From assembly GCF_029309905.1 (NCBI RefSeq), contig NZ_JARBJP010000005.1:62001-126000 (forward strand): 64,000 bases of DNA. The letters are read 5' to 3'. The stretch's first letter is position 1; each line of letters starts with the position of its first letter. Both the position numbers and the translations under genes were made by a program. The DNA is from Brytella acorum (lineage in GTDB: Bacteria; Pseudomonadota; Alphaproteobacteria; Acetobacterales; Acetobacteraceae). The notes under the pieces were generated by a model that saw nothing but the letters and a program-made list of their open reading frames with translations, did not search any database and had not been told where the DNA came from. This document shows, piece after piece, positions 36,815 through 46,316 of this stretch.

Positions 36815-38506
36815 ATGCCTCCCATGAGCGCTGTCATCCATCCACCGATGTCTCCCGAAACCGCGAGTCCACGCGCCGTCGATCCGGGAGGGAGCCCCGT
36901 CGCGCCCGTCATCCATGCTTCGCCACCTCTGCCGTCCTACATCCCTCCATTCGGGCTGCGGACGGTCATCGGCTGCGTCGGGATGCTGCTCGCCGTTCAC
37001 GTGGCGGGCTTCAACGAGCACGTGACGCAGATCGGCCTGTCCGATATCCGGGGCGCGCTCCATATCGGGCATGACGAAGGCACCTGGCTGGTCACGAGCT
37101 ACGAGGCCTTCAACATCGCGGCCATGGCCTTCACGCCATGGTTTTACATGACGTTCTCGATCTACCGTTTCTCGATCTTCATGACGGCCATGCTGGCGCT
37201 CCTGTCGATCCCGGCCCCCTTCATGCCGGATGTGACCTCTCTCTGCGTGCTCAGCGCTTTCCAGGGCATGGCGGCCGGATGCCTGCCGCCGGTCCTGATG
37301 ACGGTCATGCTCAAATATCTGCCCCCTGAACTCCGGGTGTTCGGCATCGCGGGCTATGCGATGAGCGCGACATTCGGACCCAATCTGGGATTGCCGCTGG
37401 AAGCCTTCTGGTTCGAGCATGTCGGCTGGCACTGGCTGTACTGGGAGGTGATTCCGCTCGCAGTCCTTTCGATTGCGATGATGGCCTACGGCCTGCCCCG
37501 CGATCCGGTGCACATGGAACGTTTCAAAAGCTTCAACTGGCTTGGCATCACGGTGGGTCTGCCCGCGATCGTATCACTTGTCACCGTGCTCTATCAGGGT
37601 GATCGCCTGGACTGGTTCCGCTCGCCCGTCATCACGAACCTGACGTTCTGGGGCGGGGCGGCGTTTCTGGTATTCGTCGTCAACGAGGCGCTTCATCCCA
37701 GCCCGTATTTCCGGATTCAGTACTGGCGGTCGCGCAACATCCAGGCCGCGCTCCTGTCCCTGGTCGGCATTCTCGCGATCTGCGCGCTGATGGCGGAAAT
37801 CCCGGCGACCTATCTCGAAGAGGTGCGCGGCTATCGCCCGATCCAGACCGTGCCGGTATCCCTCATCGTGGCGCTGCCGCAGCTCGTCATGCTGCCGCTG
37901 ATCGCCGCGATCTGCAACAGCGCCAGAGTGGACTGCCGTTATGTTTTGGCGGGGGGCATGCTGTGTCTGGCGGCCGCCGCGTGGCTCGGCACATGGCTCA
38001 CGCCGGACTGGGTGCGCGACAATTTCTATGCCCTGCAGATCCTTCAGGTCTTCGGCCAGCCGATGACCGTCATCCCGACGCTGATGCTGGCCACCCTGGC
38101 CATGGGACCGGCGGACGGTCCGTTCATTTCGGGGATGGTGAACATGCTCAAAGGGCTGGCCAACGCCGTGGCCTTTGCCCTGTTCTCCGCCCTGACGCGT
38201 CGCCGGGAACAGTATCATTCGAGCATGCTTCTCGATCATCACGGCACGCACGGCCTCGCGTTGCAGGGCATGGACAACCCGATCGACCGGCAGCTTTCGG
38301 GCCTCTCGCCCGATCTGGGCCGCATGGCCCGCAACACGCTCGAGGTGTTCCACACCTATGTGCGCGAGCAGTCCATCGTGCTCGCGCTGGCCGACATCTA
38401 CTTCATCCTGATCTTCGTCTGCGTCGGCTACGCGATCATGAATCTCATCCTTCCCCGGCGGGTCTTCCCGCCGCGCGCTCCTTCTCCCAGCGCCCCTGCA
38501 CGCTGA
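36815..38506 (+). CDS. MFS drug efflux permease, EmrB/QacA (DHA2) type
   Basis: A 563-residue DHA2 family transporter with about 14 helices. The start at 36815 has GGAG just upstream; ATG 36824 or 36782 are alternatives. The N-terminal 40 residues are Pro/Ser-rich and cytoplasmic. Typical blocks are DEGTWLVTSYEAFNIAAMAF (helix 2), FQGMAAGCLPPVLMTVML and the conserved GNxxGPxxGG-like region (YAMSATFGPNLGLPLEAFWFEHVGWHWLYW). It would pump toxic organics across the inner membrane with the next two genes as adaptor and outer-membrane channel. Confidence 0.93.
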   Translation: MPPMSAVIHPPMSPETASPRAVDPGGSPVAPVIHASPPLPSYIPPFGLRTVIGCVGMLLAVHVAGFNEHVTQIGLSDIRGALHIGHDEGTWLVTSYEAFNIAAMAFTPWFYMTFSIYRFSIFMTAMLALLSIPAPFMPDVTSLCVLSAFQGMAAGCLPPVLMTVMLKYLPPELRVFGIAGYAMSATFGPNLGLPLEAFWFEHVGWHWLYWEVIPLAVLSIAMMAYGLPRDPVHMERFKSFNWLGITVGLPAIVSLVTVLYQGDRLDWFRSPVITNLTFWGGAAFLVFVVNEALHPSPYFRIQYWRSRNIQAALLSLVGILAICALMAEIPATYLEEVRGYRPIQTVPVSLIVALPQLVMLPLIAAICNSARVDCRYVLAGGMLCLAAAAWLGTWLTPDWVRDNFYALQILQVFGQPMTVIPTLMLATLAMGPADGPFISGMVNMLKGLANAVAFALFSALTRRREQYHSSMLLDHHGTHGLALQGMDNPIDRQLSGLSPDLGRMARNTLEVFHTYVREQSIVLALADIYFILIFVCVGYAIMNLILPRRVFPPRAPSPSAPAR

Positions 38507-38524
38507 AGCCGGAAACGTCTCACC

Positions 38525-39601
38525 ATGATCTACAAGAAACCTCTCCTCTATGCCGGTTGCGCGGCCATCGTACTGACGGCGGTCGCGTGGGGCGCAACGC
38601 GCCTCGTGAACGGCAACGGCGTGGACCAGTACACCAACGACGCCTATGTCACCGCCGATTTCACGACCGTGGCCCCGAAGGTCCCGGGCCGTATCGATCG
38701 TGTGCTGGCCGAGGATAACGAGCACGTCCATGTCGGCGAGGAACTCGCCCATATCGAGGATGACGACTATCGCGCAGGCCTTGATGTGGCGCGGGGAAAC
38801 GTGCTCGCGGCCCAGGGCGACGTGGATAATCTGGGCGCTGAAATCGAACGTCAAGATTCCGTGATCGCGCAGGAACGCGCCGCGCTGGACTCCACGAGGG
38901 CGGCGCTTCTGTTCGCGCATGAAAATGCCGTGCGCTACAGGAATCTCTCCTCCGGCGGCGCCGGGACGATCGAGCAGCAGCAGAACTCGGCCGCGAAGGA
39001 AAAGGAGGAAACGGCGGATGTCGCCCATGCGCAGGCTTCGGTCGACGCGGCCATCCGGCAGGTGGCGGTTCTCAAGGCGCAGCTTTCCCGCGCCCGTGGC
39101 GTGCTGGCCCGCGCGCAGGGCGACGAGAAACAGGCCGAACTGAACCTGTCCTACTGCACCATCCCCGCGCCGGTCGAAGGCGTGGTCGGCGAGCGCGGCG
39201 TGCGCGTCGGGGCCTATGTTCACCCGGGCACGGGCATCCTGGCCGTCGTGCCCACGCAGGCGGCCTATGTTCTGGCGAATTTTCAGGAAACGCAGCTGAC
39301 GAAGGTCCAGACGGGTCAGAGCGCGACCATCTGGGTGGACACGTTCCCCGGCCATCCGCTCAAGGCGCATGTGGACTCTCTGGCGCCCGCTACCGGCGTG
39401 GCTTTTGCGCCGATCCAGCCGGACAACGCGACGGGCAACTTCACCAAGGTCGTGCAGCGCGTGCCGGTCAAGCTGACCTTCGATCCGGGCCAGCCGCTGG
39501 CCTCGAAGGTGCGCGTGGGCATGTCCGTCGAGGTCAGCATCGACACCGCGTCGCATCCGTCGGGCCCGCATGCGGGGGATGAGCGTTATGTCTGGCGCTG
39601 A
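38525..39601 (+). CDS. Efflux membrane fusion protein, EmrA/HlyD type
   Basis: A 358-residue adaptor. One N-terminal transmembrane helix (about residues 6-25) anchors a periplasmic chain: lipoyl-half (VAPKVPGRIDRVLAEDNEHVHVGEELAHIEDDDY), a coiled-coil hairpin rich in Gln/Ala/Glu (about 85-205), the second lipoyl-half (LNLSYCTIPAPVEGVVGERGVRVGAYV) and a beta-barrel domain. It bridges the EmrB-type pump and the NodT-type channel. It lies 18 bases after the pump and overlaps the next gene. Confidence 0.94.
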   Translation: MIYKKPLLYAGCAAIVLTAVAWGATRLVNGNGVDQYTNDAYVTADFTTVAPKVPGRIDRVLAEDNEHVHVGEELAHIEDDDYRAGLDVARGNVLAAQGDVDNLGAEIERQDSVIAQERAALDSTRAALLFAHENAVRYRNLSSGGAGTIEQQQNSAAKEKEETADVAHAQASVDAAIRQVAVLKAQLSRARGVLARAQGDEKQAELNLSYCTIPAPVEGVVGERGVRVGAYVHPGTGILAVVPTQAAYVLANFQETQLTKVQTGQSATIWVDTFPGHPLKAHVDSLAPATGVAFAPIQPDNATGNFTKVVQRVPVKLTFDPGQPLASKVRVGMSVEVSIDTASHPSGPHAGDERYVWR

Positions 39602-41153
39602 AATTCCCCGCATGAGCCGCAGGCCGTTCGTCTGGCTGTTGCCGCTGCTGGCGGGAGCCTGCACGGTCGGGCCGGACTACCATAAGTCGAACATCGCGGC
39701 GCCCCAGGCATGGCATGAGAGCCTGCCTGCGGCGGAGAGCCGCGTGACGGCGGCGGCGGCCGATCCGCAATGGTGGCATCTCTTCAACGATCCCGTGCTG
39801 ACGCAGCTTGAGAAGGATGTGGCGGATGCCAGTCTCGATCTGCAAGCCGCCTCGTTCCGTCTGGCCGAGAGCACGGCGGAGCGTCGGATCGCCAGCGCCG
39901 CGCAGTTTCCGCACATGGAAGGCAATGCCTCCTATGCCCGCGAGCGCGCCAGCACGAACGGCATCCTCGGCCTGCTCGGCAGCATGGAGCGAAACGGCGA
40001 AAATCCCGGCAGCATCGCCAGCGGCGCGCAGGGCTTCGGCCCCACCGCGATGCCGGGCAGTGTCGGCAATCCTTCGTTCAATCTGCCGCAATACGGCATG
40101 AGCGCCTCATGGGAAGTCGATTTCTGGGGACATGTACGCCGTCAGGTCGAAGCCGCGACGGCGGCGATGCGCGCCACCGAGGAAGAGCGCCGGGGCATTC
40201 TCGTCTCGCTGATGGCGGAAACGGCGCAGGACTATATCAATCTGCGCGGCGTTCAGGCGCAGAAGGCGATCGTCAGCCATAACATCGACATCGCCCGTCG
40301 CAGCGTGAAGCTGACGACGCTGCGCTTTCAGGAAGGTGCCGCGACGCGGCTCGATGTCGCGGATTCGACCGGGCAGCTTCATACGTTCGAGGCCCGTCTT
40401 CCGGCGCTGGAAAGCCAGGAAGTTCACCTGCTGAACGCGCTCAGCTTCCTCGTGGCGCAGCAGCCCGGCGCGCTGAACGCCCGGCTCGGGCCGCCGAAGC
40501 CCATTCCGCCCGTGCCCGAAAACGTGCCGACGGGCCTGCCGTCCCAGCTCGCCGAACGACGGCCCGATATCCGCATGGCGGAAGAAAGGCTGCATGCGGC
40601 GACAGCCAGCATCGGCGTGGCGGTGGCGGATTTCTTCCCGCGCGTCACGCTGTCGGGCAGCCTCGATATCCAGGCGCTTCAGTTCAGCGGTCTCGGTTCA
40701 TGGGCGTCGCGCCAATATGGCTTCGGGCCGACGGCGACATTGCCGCTGTTCGAAGGCGGACGGCTGACGGGGCAACTGCACCTGCGCAAGGACCAGCAGC
40801 GGGAAGCCGCCGTGCTGCTCCAGCGGACGGTTCTCCACGCCTGGCAGGAGATCGACGACGCGATGGCGGATTTCACGGCGGCCCAGCGCGAGCGGGACCG
40901 GCTGGAGGAAGCCGTGCATGAAAACGAGATCGCCGTGCAAACGGCTCAGGCGCAATATGTTCAGGGATCGTCGGACTTTCTCAATGTGCTGACATTGCAG
41001 AACGCGCTTTTGAACGCGCAGAGTTCGCTCATCACGGCGCGCACGCAGGTCTCGCGTTCCGTGACGCAGATTTACCGGGCGCTGGGCGGCGGCTGGGAGA
41101 CGCGCTATCCGCGCGAAATCGCGGATCGGGATGTCCCGGCGCGGCATGGCTGA
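39588..41153 (+). CDS. Outer-membrane efflux lipoprotein, NodT/OprM type
   Basis: A 521-residue outer-membrane factor. The ATG at 39588 (after GGGGGATGAG) overlaps the adaptor stop; a short signal with lipobox LLAGAC (about residue 25) makes it a lipoprotein. Two repeated OEP domains follow, with DPQWWHLFNDPVLTQLEKDV at the start and QYGMSASWEVDFWGHVRRQVEAA mid-protein, then LAERRPDIRMAEERLHAATASIGVA and the second barrel strands. It completes the tripartite efflux operon regulated by the divergent LysR. Confidence 0.94.
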   Translation: MSGAEIPRMSRRPFVWLLPLLAGACTVGPDYHKSNIAAPQAWHESLPAAESRVTAAAADPQWWHLFNDPVLTQLEKDVADASLDLQAASFRLAESTAERRIASAAQFPHMEGNASYARERASTNGILGLLGSMERNGENPGSIASGAQGFGPTAMPGSVGNPSFNLPQYGMSASWEVDFWGHVRRQVEAATAAMRATEEERRGILVSLMAETAQDYINLRGVQAQKAIVSHNIDIARRSVKLTTLRFQEGAATRLDVADSTGQLHTFEARLPALESQEVHLLNALSFLVAQQPGALNARLGPPKPIPPVPENVPTGLPSQLAERRPDIRMAEERLHAATASIGVAVADFFPRVTLSGSLDIQALQFSGLGSWASRQYGFGPTATLPLFEGGRLTGQLHLRKDQQREAAVLLQRTVLHAWQEIDDAMADFTAAQRERDRLEEAVHENEIAVQTAQAQYVQGSSDFLNVLTLQNALLNAQSSLITARTQVSRSVTQIYRALGGGWETRYPREIADRDVPARHG

Positions 41154-41168
41154 GGAAAGGACGCGCGC

Positions 41169-41903
41169 ATGACGATCACAATACGCCGCGCCTCGTCTCT
41201 GGGCGAGACGAAGCTGGGAGACGCCGCCTTGCGCTGCCATTTTTCCTTTCGCGACGCGCTGGACGGCCGTCATGTTCATGACGGGCGGCTGCGTGTCGTC
41301 AATGCCGGCGTTCTGCCTGAAGGGGGCGCGTTCGCCCTCGGCCCGGAAGAGAATATCGACATTCTCACATGGTGCGGGCATGGGGACCTGTCGGCCACGG
41401 TCGAGGGTTTCGAGCCTCAGACGCTGGAGGCCGGATCGCTGCATGCGGTGAGCACCGCGAGCGGCGTCTCGAAGCTGGTATGGGCCAGCGAAGCCGGAGC
41501 GACGTTCCTGCAATTCTGGTTCCTGCCCGATCTTGAAGGCGGCGAGCCAACCCAGGAAACCCGTCCGGCCTTTCCCGCGCTTGAAGATGGCGCGTTCCGG
41601 GTTCTGGCGTCCGGTTTTCCGGAGGACAATTCCGAAGATGGCGAGATCGTCCGTGATGGCGCGCCAGTGCCGCTGCGGGGGAATGCAAGGCTCCTCCATG
41701 CCGATATCCGGGCTGGAGAAGGAGCGGCCTACGGCACGCGACCGGACCGCGATCTCTATCTCGTGGTCGTTGCGGGCACCGTCTCTCTTGGCGCTACGGC
41801 CCTGTCCGCCGGTGACGCGGCGGCCATCGCAGGCGTGACCGAGATCATCGTCATGGCGACCGCCACGGCCTGCGTTTTCCTGACGGATACGAGCGCCACC
41901 TGA
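41169..41903 (+). CDS. Pirin-like cupin protein lacking the metal ligands
   Basis: A 244-residue pirin-family bicupin. The overall pattern fits YhaK/pirin (RVVNAGVLPEGGAFALGPEENIDILTW..., GSLHAVSTASGVSKLVW), but the positions that in metal-binding pirins read HPHRGFE and the paired His/Glu are replaced (ALGPEENIDI, HAVSTASG), so iron binding and quercetinase-type activity are unlikely. It starts 15 bases after the efflux operon and may be the last gene of it or the first of the following group. Role probably regulatory or sensory; not established. Confidence 0.75.
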   Translation: MTITIRRASSLGETKLGDAALRCHFSFRDALDGRHVHDGRLRVVNAGVLPEGGAFALGPEENIDILTWCGHGDLSATVEGFEPQTLEAGSLHAVSTASGVSKLVWASEAGATFLQFWFLPDLEGGEPTQETRPAFPALEDGAFRVLASGFPEDNSEDGEIVRDGAPVPLRGNARLLHADIRAGEGAAYGTRPDRDLYLVVVAGTVSLGATALSAGDAAAIAGVTEIIVMATATACVFLTDTSAT

Positions 41904-42020
41904 TGAAGAGTTGAAGAAAACAGACGAACCTCGGGCTTTCCCAACTGTTTCCCCCCCGACGTATCACGCTCATAGTGTCGAACCATGTCGCCATGACTGA
42001 TGCCCGGAGGGAAGAAGACC

Positions 42021-43403
42021 ATGAAGAAACGCACCGTCCGCCTCTCGCGCCCTTCATCCTGTCTCCTCGGCGGGGTGCTGGTGTTTGCTTCGGGCTTCTC
42101 CGTCGCCGAGGCCGCCCCGATCGCCCTGACCCATGTCCGGGTGATCGACGGACGTGGCGCAGCGCCCGTGGAGGATGCCACGATCATTATGGATCAGGGG
42201 CATATTCTCGCCTTCGGTCGTGACGTGAGTGTTCCGGCTGGTGCGACCATCCGCGATCTGAGCGGCGATACGGTCTTGCCGGGGCTGATTTCCGATCACA
42301 GCCATGTCGGTCAGGTCGGAGGCGCGAAATCGGGGCCGGAGAATTACACACGCGAAACCATCACCGCCGAACTGGCCCAGTTCCGGCGGTATGGCGTCAC
42401 CACCGTGACGGCGCTCGGCAATAACGGACCGCTTTTCGACACGCTTCGGATCGAGGCGCATGAAGGGCGTCTGCCCGCCGATCTGTTCGGCGTGGATCAG
42501 GGGATCGGGGTGCCGCGCGGTGCGCCGCCGGTGAAGGTCGCGGCCGATCAGCTTTTCCGCCCCTCCACGGTCGAGGAAGCGCGCGCCGATGTCGACAGGA
42601 TGGCGGACGAACACACCGATCTCGTCAAGATCTGGGTGGATGATTTCGACGGCACCCTGAAAGTGAAGATGGACCCCGCGATCATCCGGGCGGTCGTCGA
42701 TGAGAGTCACAGGCGCGGTCTGCGCGTCGCGGCGCATATTCACGACCTCGAGGATGCCGAGCATGTCGTCGAAGCCGGTGTGGATATCGTCGCTCACGGC
42801 GTGCGCGACAAGCCCGTCCCTCCGGCGTTCGTTCAGGCGCTTCATGACAGGCATATCTGGTATATCGCAACGCTTGAACTCGATGAATCAACGACCGCCT
42901 GGGCCGATCGGGCACCATGGACGCTGACACCTTTCGCACAGGCGGGATTGTCGCCCGCGCTGAAAGCGGAATTCGCCGATCCGAAATGGCGCGCTGAGAA
43001 CCGGACGGGCCGCAAGGCGCAGGATGCGCGGCGCTCTCTGGCGATGAACCTCCGCAATCTCAAGACGCTTTATGACGCGGGCGTCCGGATCGGCTTTGGC
43101 ACGGATAGCGGGGCGACGCCCCTGCGCATTCCGGGACTGGCTGAGCACAGGGAACTGGCCCTGAGTGTGCAGGCCGGTCTGACGCCGCTGGATGCGATCC
43201 ATATTGCGACCGGCAATGCCGCCGCGCTGCTGGATCTTCATGATCGCGGCGTTATCGCGCCCGGCAGAAGGGCGGATCTTCTGGTCGTGCGCGGAAACCC
43301 GCTGCGCGACATTACCGCAGTCGACGATGTGGTCGAGACCTGGGAGAACGGTGATGCCGTCTCCGGTCCGCTCGTGGCTGCCGCGGAAAAAGGAACGAAC
43401 TGA
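42021..43403 (+). CDS. Exported amidohydrolase family protein
   Basis: A 460-residue metal-dependent hydrolase of the imidazolonepropionase/prolidase-like group. The start at 42021 has GGAGGG and GAAGAAG upstream and gives a Sec signal (cleavage near AEAAP). Metal ligands: HSH after PGLISD (residues about 93-95), the Lys candidate in DLVKIWVDD, then AAHIHDLEDAEH and VDIVAHGVRD (His ligands), and the late Asp in GTDSGATPL. Its substrate is unknown (cyclic amide or dipeptide type). It is directly coupled to the aldo/keto reductase by overlapping stop/start. Confidence 0.88.
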   Translation: MKKRTVRLSRPSSCLLGGVLVFASGFSVAEAAPIALTHVRVIDGRGAAPVEDATIIMDQGHILAFGRDVSVPAGATIRDLSGDTVLPGLISDHSHVGQVGGAKSGPENYTRETITAELAQFRRYGVTTVTALGNNGPLFDTLRIEAHEGRLPADLFGVDQGIGVPRGAPPVKVAADQLFRPSTVEEARADVDRMADEHTDLVKIWVDDFDGTLKVKMDPAIIRAVVDESHRRGLRVAAHIHDLEDAEHVVEAGVDIVAHGVRDKPVPPAFVQALHDRHIWYIATLELDESTTAWADRAPWTLTPFAQAGLSPALKAEFADPKWRAENRTGRKAQDARRSLAMNLRNLKTLYDAGVRIGFGTDSGATPLRIPGLAEHRELALSVQAGLTPLDAIHIATGNAAALLDLHDRGVIAPGRRADLLVVRGNPLRDITAVDDVVETWENGDAVSGPLVAAAEKGTN

Positions 43404-44467
43404 TGGACTATCGTCTTCTGGGCCGCTCGGGCCTGAAAATCTCGACGCTGATTCTCGGGACCATGACATTCGGCGGCAAAGGAGCCTTCGCCAAGACGGG
43501 GGACACCAATGCTGACGGCGCGCGTCGGCAGATCGATATGGCGCTGGATGCGGGCGTTAACATGCTCGACACGGCGGATATTTATTCCGACGGGGCTTCG
43601 GAAGAGATCATCGGCGAGGTTCTGGACGATGCGCGCCGCAACCGCCTGATGCTGGCGAGCAAGGTGCGTTTCCCGACCGGCACGAAAGGTCCGAACGAGC
43701 GTGGCCTGTCGCGGCATCATATCATCAAGGCCTGTGAGGCGAGCCTCAAGCGCCTGAAGACCGATCATATCGATCTCTACTGGTGCCATGAATGGGATGG
43801 CGTCACGCCGGTCGAGGAAACGCTCGCGGCACTGGACGATCTCCGGCGTTCAGGGAAGATCGGCTATGTCGGCGTGTCGAACTATTCCGGCTGGCATATC
43901 ATGAAGACGCTGGCTGCCGCCGAGAAAGACGGTTTCGTACGTCCCGTCGCGCAGCAGATTCATTACACGCTTCAGGCCCGCGAGGCGGAATACGAACTCC
44001 TTCCGATCGCTGTCGATCAGGGCGTGGACGCCGTGATCTGGTCGCCGCTCGCCGGTGGTCTGCTCTCGGGGAAATATCGTCGCGGCAAGCCCGAGCCGGA
44101 AGGCACGCGCAAGGCGGCGCAGTGGAACGAGCCGCCGGTTTACGACATCGAAAAGCTCTACGACATCATCGAAGTCGTCGTCGCGGTCGCTGACGCGCAT
44201 GAAGGCGTCACACCCGCGCAGGTCGCGCTCGCCTGGCTGCTGACACGCCCTGGCGTGGCCAGCGTGGTCGTCGGCGCGCGGACCGATGCTCAACTCGCCG
44301 ACAACCTCAAGGCCGCCTCGGTCGAACTGACGCCCGAAGATCTGAAGAAGCTCGAGGAAGTCAGTCGGCCGCCGCTGCTTTATCCGTACTGGCACCAGCA
44401 ATCGACGGCGGCCGATCGGCTCTCGACGGCGGATCTCGTCCTTCTCGCGCCGTTCCTCGACGCATGA
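43403..44467 (+). CDS. Aldo/keto reductase
   Basis: A 354-residue NADPH-dependent TIM-barrel reductase. The catalytic tetrad is visible: Asp in LDTADIYSDG, Tyr in the same motif, Lys in MLASKVRFP and His in DLYWCHEWDG. The cofactor loop PLAGGLLSGKY and the C-terminal SVVVGARTDAQLADNL, with the R/N phosphate-binding pattern, follow. Its ATG overlaps the previous TGA by one base and its stop overlaps the next start, indicating a tight operon with the amidohydrolase and propeller protein. Substrate not known. Confidence 0.92.
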   Translation: MDYRLLGRSGLKISTLILGTMTFGGKGAFAKTGDTNADGARRQIDMALDAGVNMLDTADIYSDGASEEIIGEVLDDARRNRLMLASKVRFPTGTKGPNERGLSRHHIIKACEASLKRLKTDHIDLYWCHEWDGVTPVEETLAALDDLRRSGKIGYVGVSNYSGWHIMKTLAAAEKDGFVRPVAQQIHYTLQAREAEYELLPIAVDQGVDAVIWSPLAGGLLSGKYRRGKPEPEGTRKAAQWNEPPVYDIEKLYDIIEVVVAVADAHEGVTPAQVALAWLLTRPGVASVVVGARTDAQLADNLKAASVELTPEDLKKLEEVSRPPLLYPYWHQQSTAADRLSTADLVLLAPFLDA

Positions 44468-45630
44468 GGCGGTCCGTTCTGATGGCATGCGCGGCGCTCG
44501 CCGCCATGCCGGTTTTTCCCGCCCGCGCCCAGTCTGGCGCTCCGACGATCACCGACAATACCGATCCCGGTTTCGGCGCGCGCGGGACGGTCGAAATCGT
44601 CGCCAGCATTTCAGATTTCAATCTCGGTCCTTCGGGAATCGTGGTGACGGCAGGACGGACGTTCCTCAGCTTTCCGAGACATGACGTCGATCATCCCGGC
44701 CCGACGCTGGGCGTGTGGGAAAACGGCAAGGTCGTGCCTTTTCCCTCCGAAGCGATGGCATCGCGCCGGAGTGGCGCGCCAGGCGATCGTCTGGTGTCGG
44801 TTCACGGGCTGACGCTCGACGCGAAAGGGCGTGTCTGGGCCATTGATGACGGCAAGGTCAAAGGTCATGACATCCCCAGGGGCGGGGCCAAGGTCATAGG
44901 TTTCGATCCGCGGACGGGCGCCGTGATCGGGAAGGTCATTCTCGACGCGGCTCTTTTGCCGGACAGTCACATGAACGACCTGCGCATCGATTTGACTCAC
45001 GGAGTGCAGGGGACCGCCTATGTCGCCGATAGCTCGTTCGGTGGTCATCCCGCTCTGGTCGTCGTCGATCTCGCCACAGGCCGTCAGCGTCGCGTGCTGG
45101 CTGGCGATCGTTCGACCTCGCCCGATCCGGGCTACCAGACGGTTCTGGACGGGCGCGTGCTGCATGTCGATCCAAAACATCCGCAGTTTCCGGGCGGGGG
45201 CGCGGACGGCATCACCCTCTCCAGGGACAGCGGCACGCTCTATTATTCGCCGCTCTCCAGTCGTCGGCTCTACAGTCTTCCCACCGCTCTGCTCTCGGAT
45301 TTCTCCAAAGATGATGCCGCGCTCGCGGCGGCGGTGAAGGATGAGGGCGAAAAAGGTTCGGCCGACGGTCTGGCGAGCGACGCCTGGGGGCGGATCTACA
45401 CGACCGCCGCCGATCACGACGCCGTCTTCCGGCGCAATCCCGATGGCTCGTTCGATCTGATCGCGACCGATCCACGTTTCGTCTGGCCGGACGGCATTTT
45501 CGCCGATGATCGGTTCGTTTACGTCGTGCTCGGCCAGTGGACGCGGCTGCCGCGCTTTCATGACGGCAAGGATCTGCGCAAGACACCCTTTCTTGTGGCG
45601 CGCATGCCGATTCAGCCGCCGCAAAACTGA
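44464..45630 (+). CDS. Exported major royal jelly/yellow-like beta-propeller protein
   Basis: A 388-residue MRJP/yellow-family propeller. Residues 1-22 are a Sec signal (cleavage after ARAQ). Repeated propeller strands are seen, e.g. LTLDAKGRVWAIDDGK, AKVIGFDPRTGAVIGKVILD, HMNDLRIDLTHGVQGTAYVADSS, GADGITLSRDSGTLYYSPLSSRRLY and GSADGLASDAWGRIYTTA. Bacterial members are mostly uncharacterised; some are gluconolactonase-like. It ends the coupled 42.0-45.6 kb operon and would act in the periplasm. Confidence 0.88.
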   Translation: MRRSVLMACAALAAMPVFPARAQSGAPTITDNTDPGFGARGTVEIVASISDFNLGPSGIVVTAGRTFLSFPRHDVDHPGPTLGVWENGKVVPFPSEAMASRRSGAPGDRLVSVHGLTLDAKGRVWAIDDGKVKGHDIPRGGAKVIGFDPRTGAVIGKVILDAALLPDSHMNDLRIDLTHGVQGTAYVADSSFGGHPALVVVDLATGRQRRVLAGDRSTSPDPGYQTVLDGRVLHVDPKHPQFPGGGADGITLSRDSGTLYYSPLSSRRLYSLPTALLSDFSKDDAALAAAVKDEGEKGSADGLASDAWGRIYTTAADHDAVFRRNPDGSFDLIATDPRFVWPDGIFADDRFVYVVLGQWTRLPRFHDGKDLRKTPFLVARMPIQPPQN

Positions 45631-45699
45631 AATTCAGCCCGCAACGTCATGCCTCCCTGTCCGGCGCGCTGCTCGGCAGGGAAGCACCCGCTTGGTCAG

Positions 45700-45720
45700 G
45701 CTTCGCGGGAAGCGTCTTTT
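45700..45720 (+). terminator. Weak terminator-like hairpin
   Basis: A 5-bp stem GCTTC/GAAGC with a 4-base loop is followed by GTCTTTT, 69 bases after the propeller gene stop. Confidence 0.3.
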
Positions 45721-46049
45721 CGGGGCCGTCCCCAGACGCCTGATGATGCCGTGGCAGAACAAATCTTCGCCGACATCGGGTCGTGAAATGACTTTCCCCG
45801 CTCCTCGTCACAACATTGCCTGCGATCCGCCTATGGGTTGGAGCCCTGAGAAAAGCATTGTCTTTTGCCTGGAGGTCCGGTTCTCCCATCCGGCTGGAGC
45901 AAAGCGCGGGACATAAGGGGCGGGAGAGCATCACCCCGTCGCGCACCATGGGATGGTGTGTTTTTGGAACGCGCCTCCTCGTGGAGGAGATGTAACCTTA
46001 TCGTGTGAATAAAATGATATAAAAAACGTTCTTCATCGTGGACTCCTGC

Positions 46050-46063
46050 GGAATTAATGTTCT
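46050..46063. promoter_or_regulatory. RGAA-N6-TTCY palindrome before sugar porter (IolR-like site)
   Basis: GGAA-TTAATG-TTCT lies 254 bases upstream of the porter ATG in AT-rich DNA. It resembles the GGAA-N6-TTCC site of rhizobial RpiR-type IolR. A second GTTCT lies 31 bases earlier (46028), matching the spacing of the two sites before iolC. Confidence 0.5.
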
Positions 46064-46316
46064 ACATACTCCCATAGTAACGTTATGGATGTGAGATATG
46101 GCATCCGACACGAACATTCCGATTTCGTTCCCGGCATCTCAGAATTGCCGGGTGGCGGAAGGAAAGTGCCTGTGTCGGACTCAATTCTCAAGGAACGCCG
46201 GGCCAAGGATCTCTCCCGATGCCAGGCCCGAGCGGGCGACATCCTGACCATTCGCTCATCAGCCCAGGCCCAGAACTCCGCGTCTGACGCTGGAGATGCG
46301 TGGGGGAGAAAAAGAC

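Larger units (their letters stand above)
45631..46316. other. Intergenic region with regulatory elements, no gene
   Basis: No supported gene in about 685 bases. A weak terminator-like hairpin with a T-run lies at 45700-45720 after the propeller gene. The stretch 46005-46080 is AT-rich and carries the GGAA-N6-TTCT site at 46050, so it is the promoter of the sugar porter. Short frames here lack ribosome sites or overlap the porter gene. Confidence 0.6.

Noticed and set aside
37574-39664. Very long minus-strand frame (696 codons) opposite the efflux operon
   Set aside because: Antisense shadow with Arg/His-rich composition and no domain; the plus-strand EmrB/EmrA genes are unambiguous.
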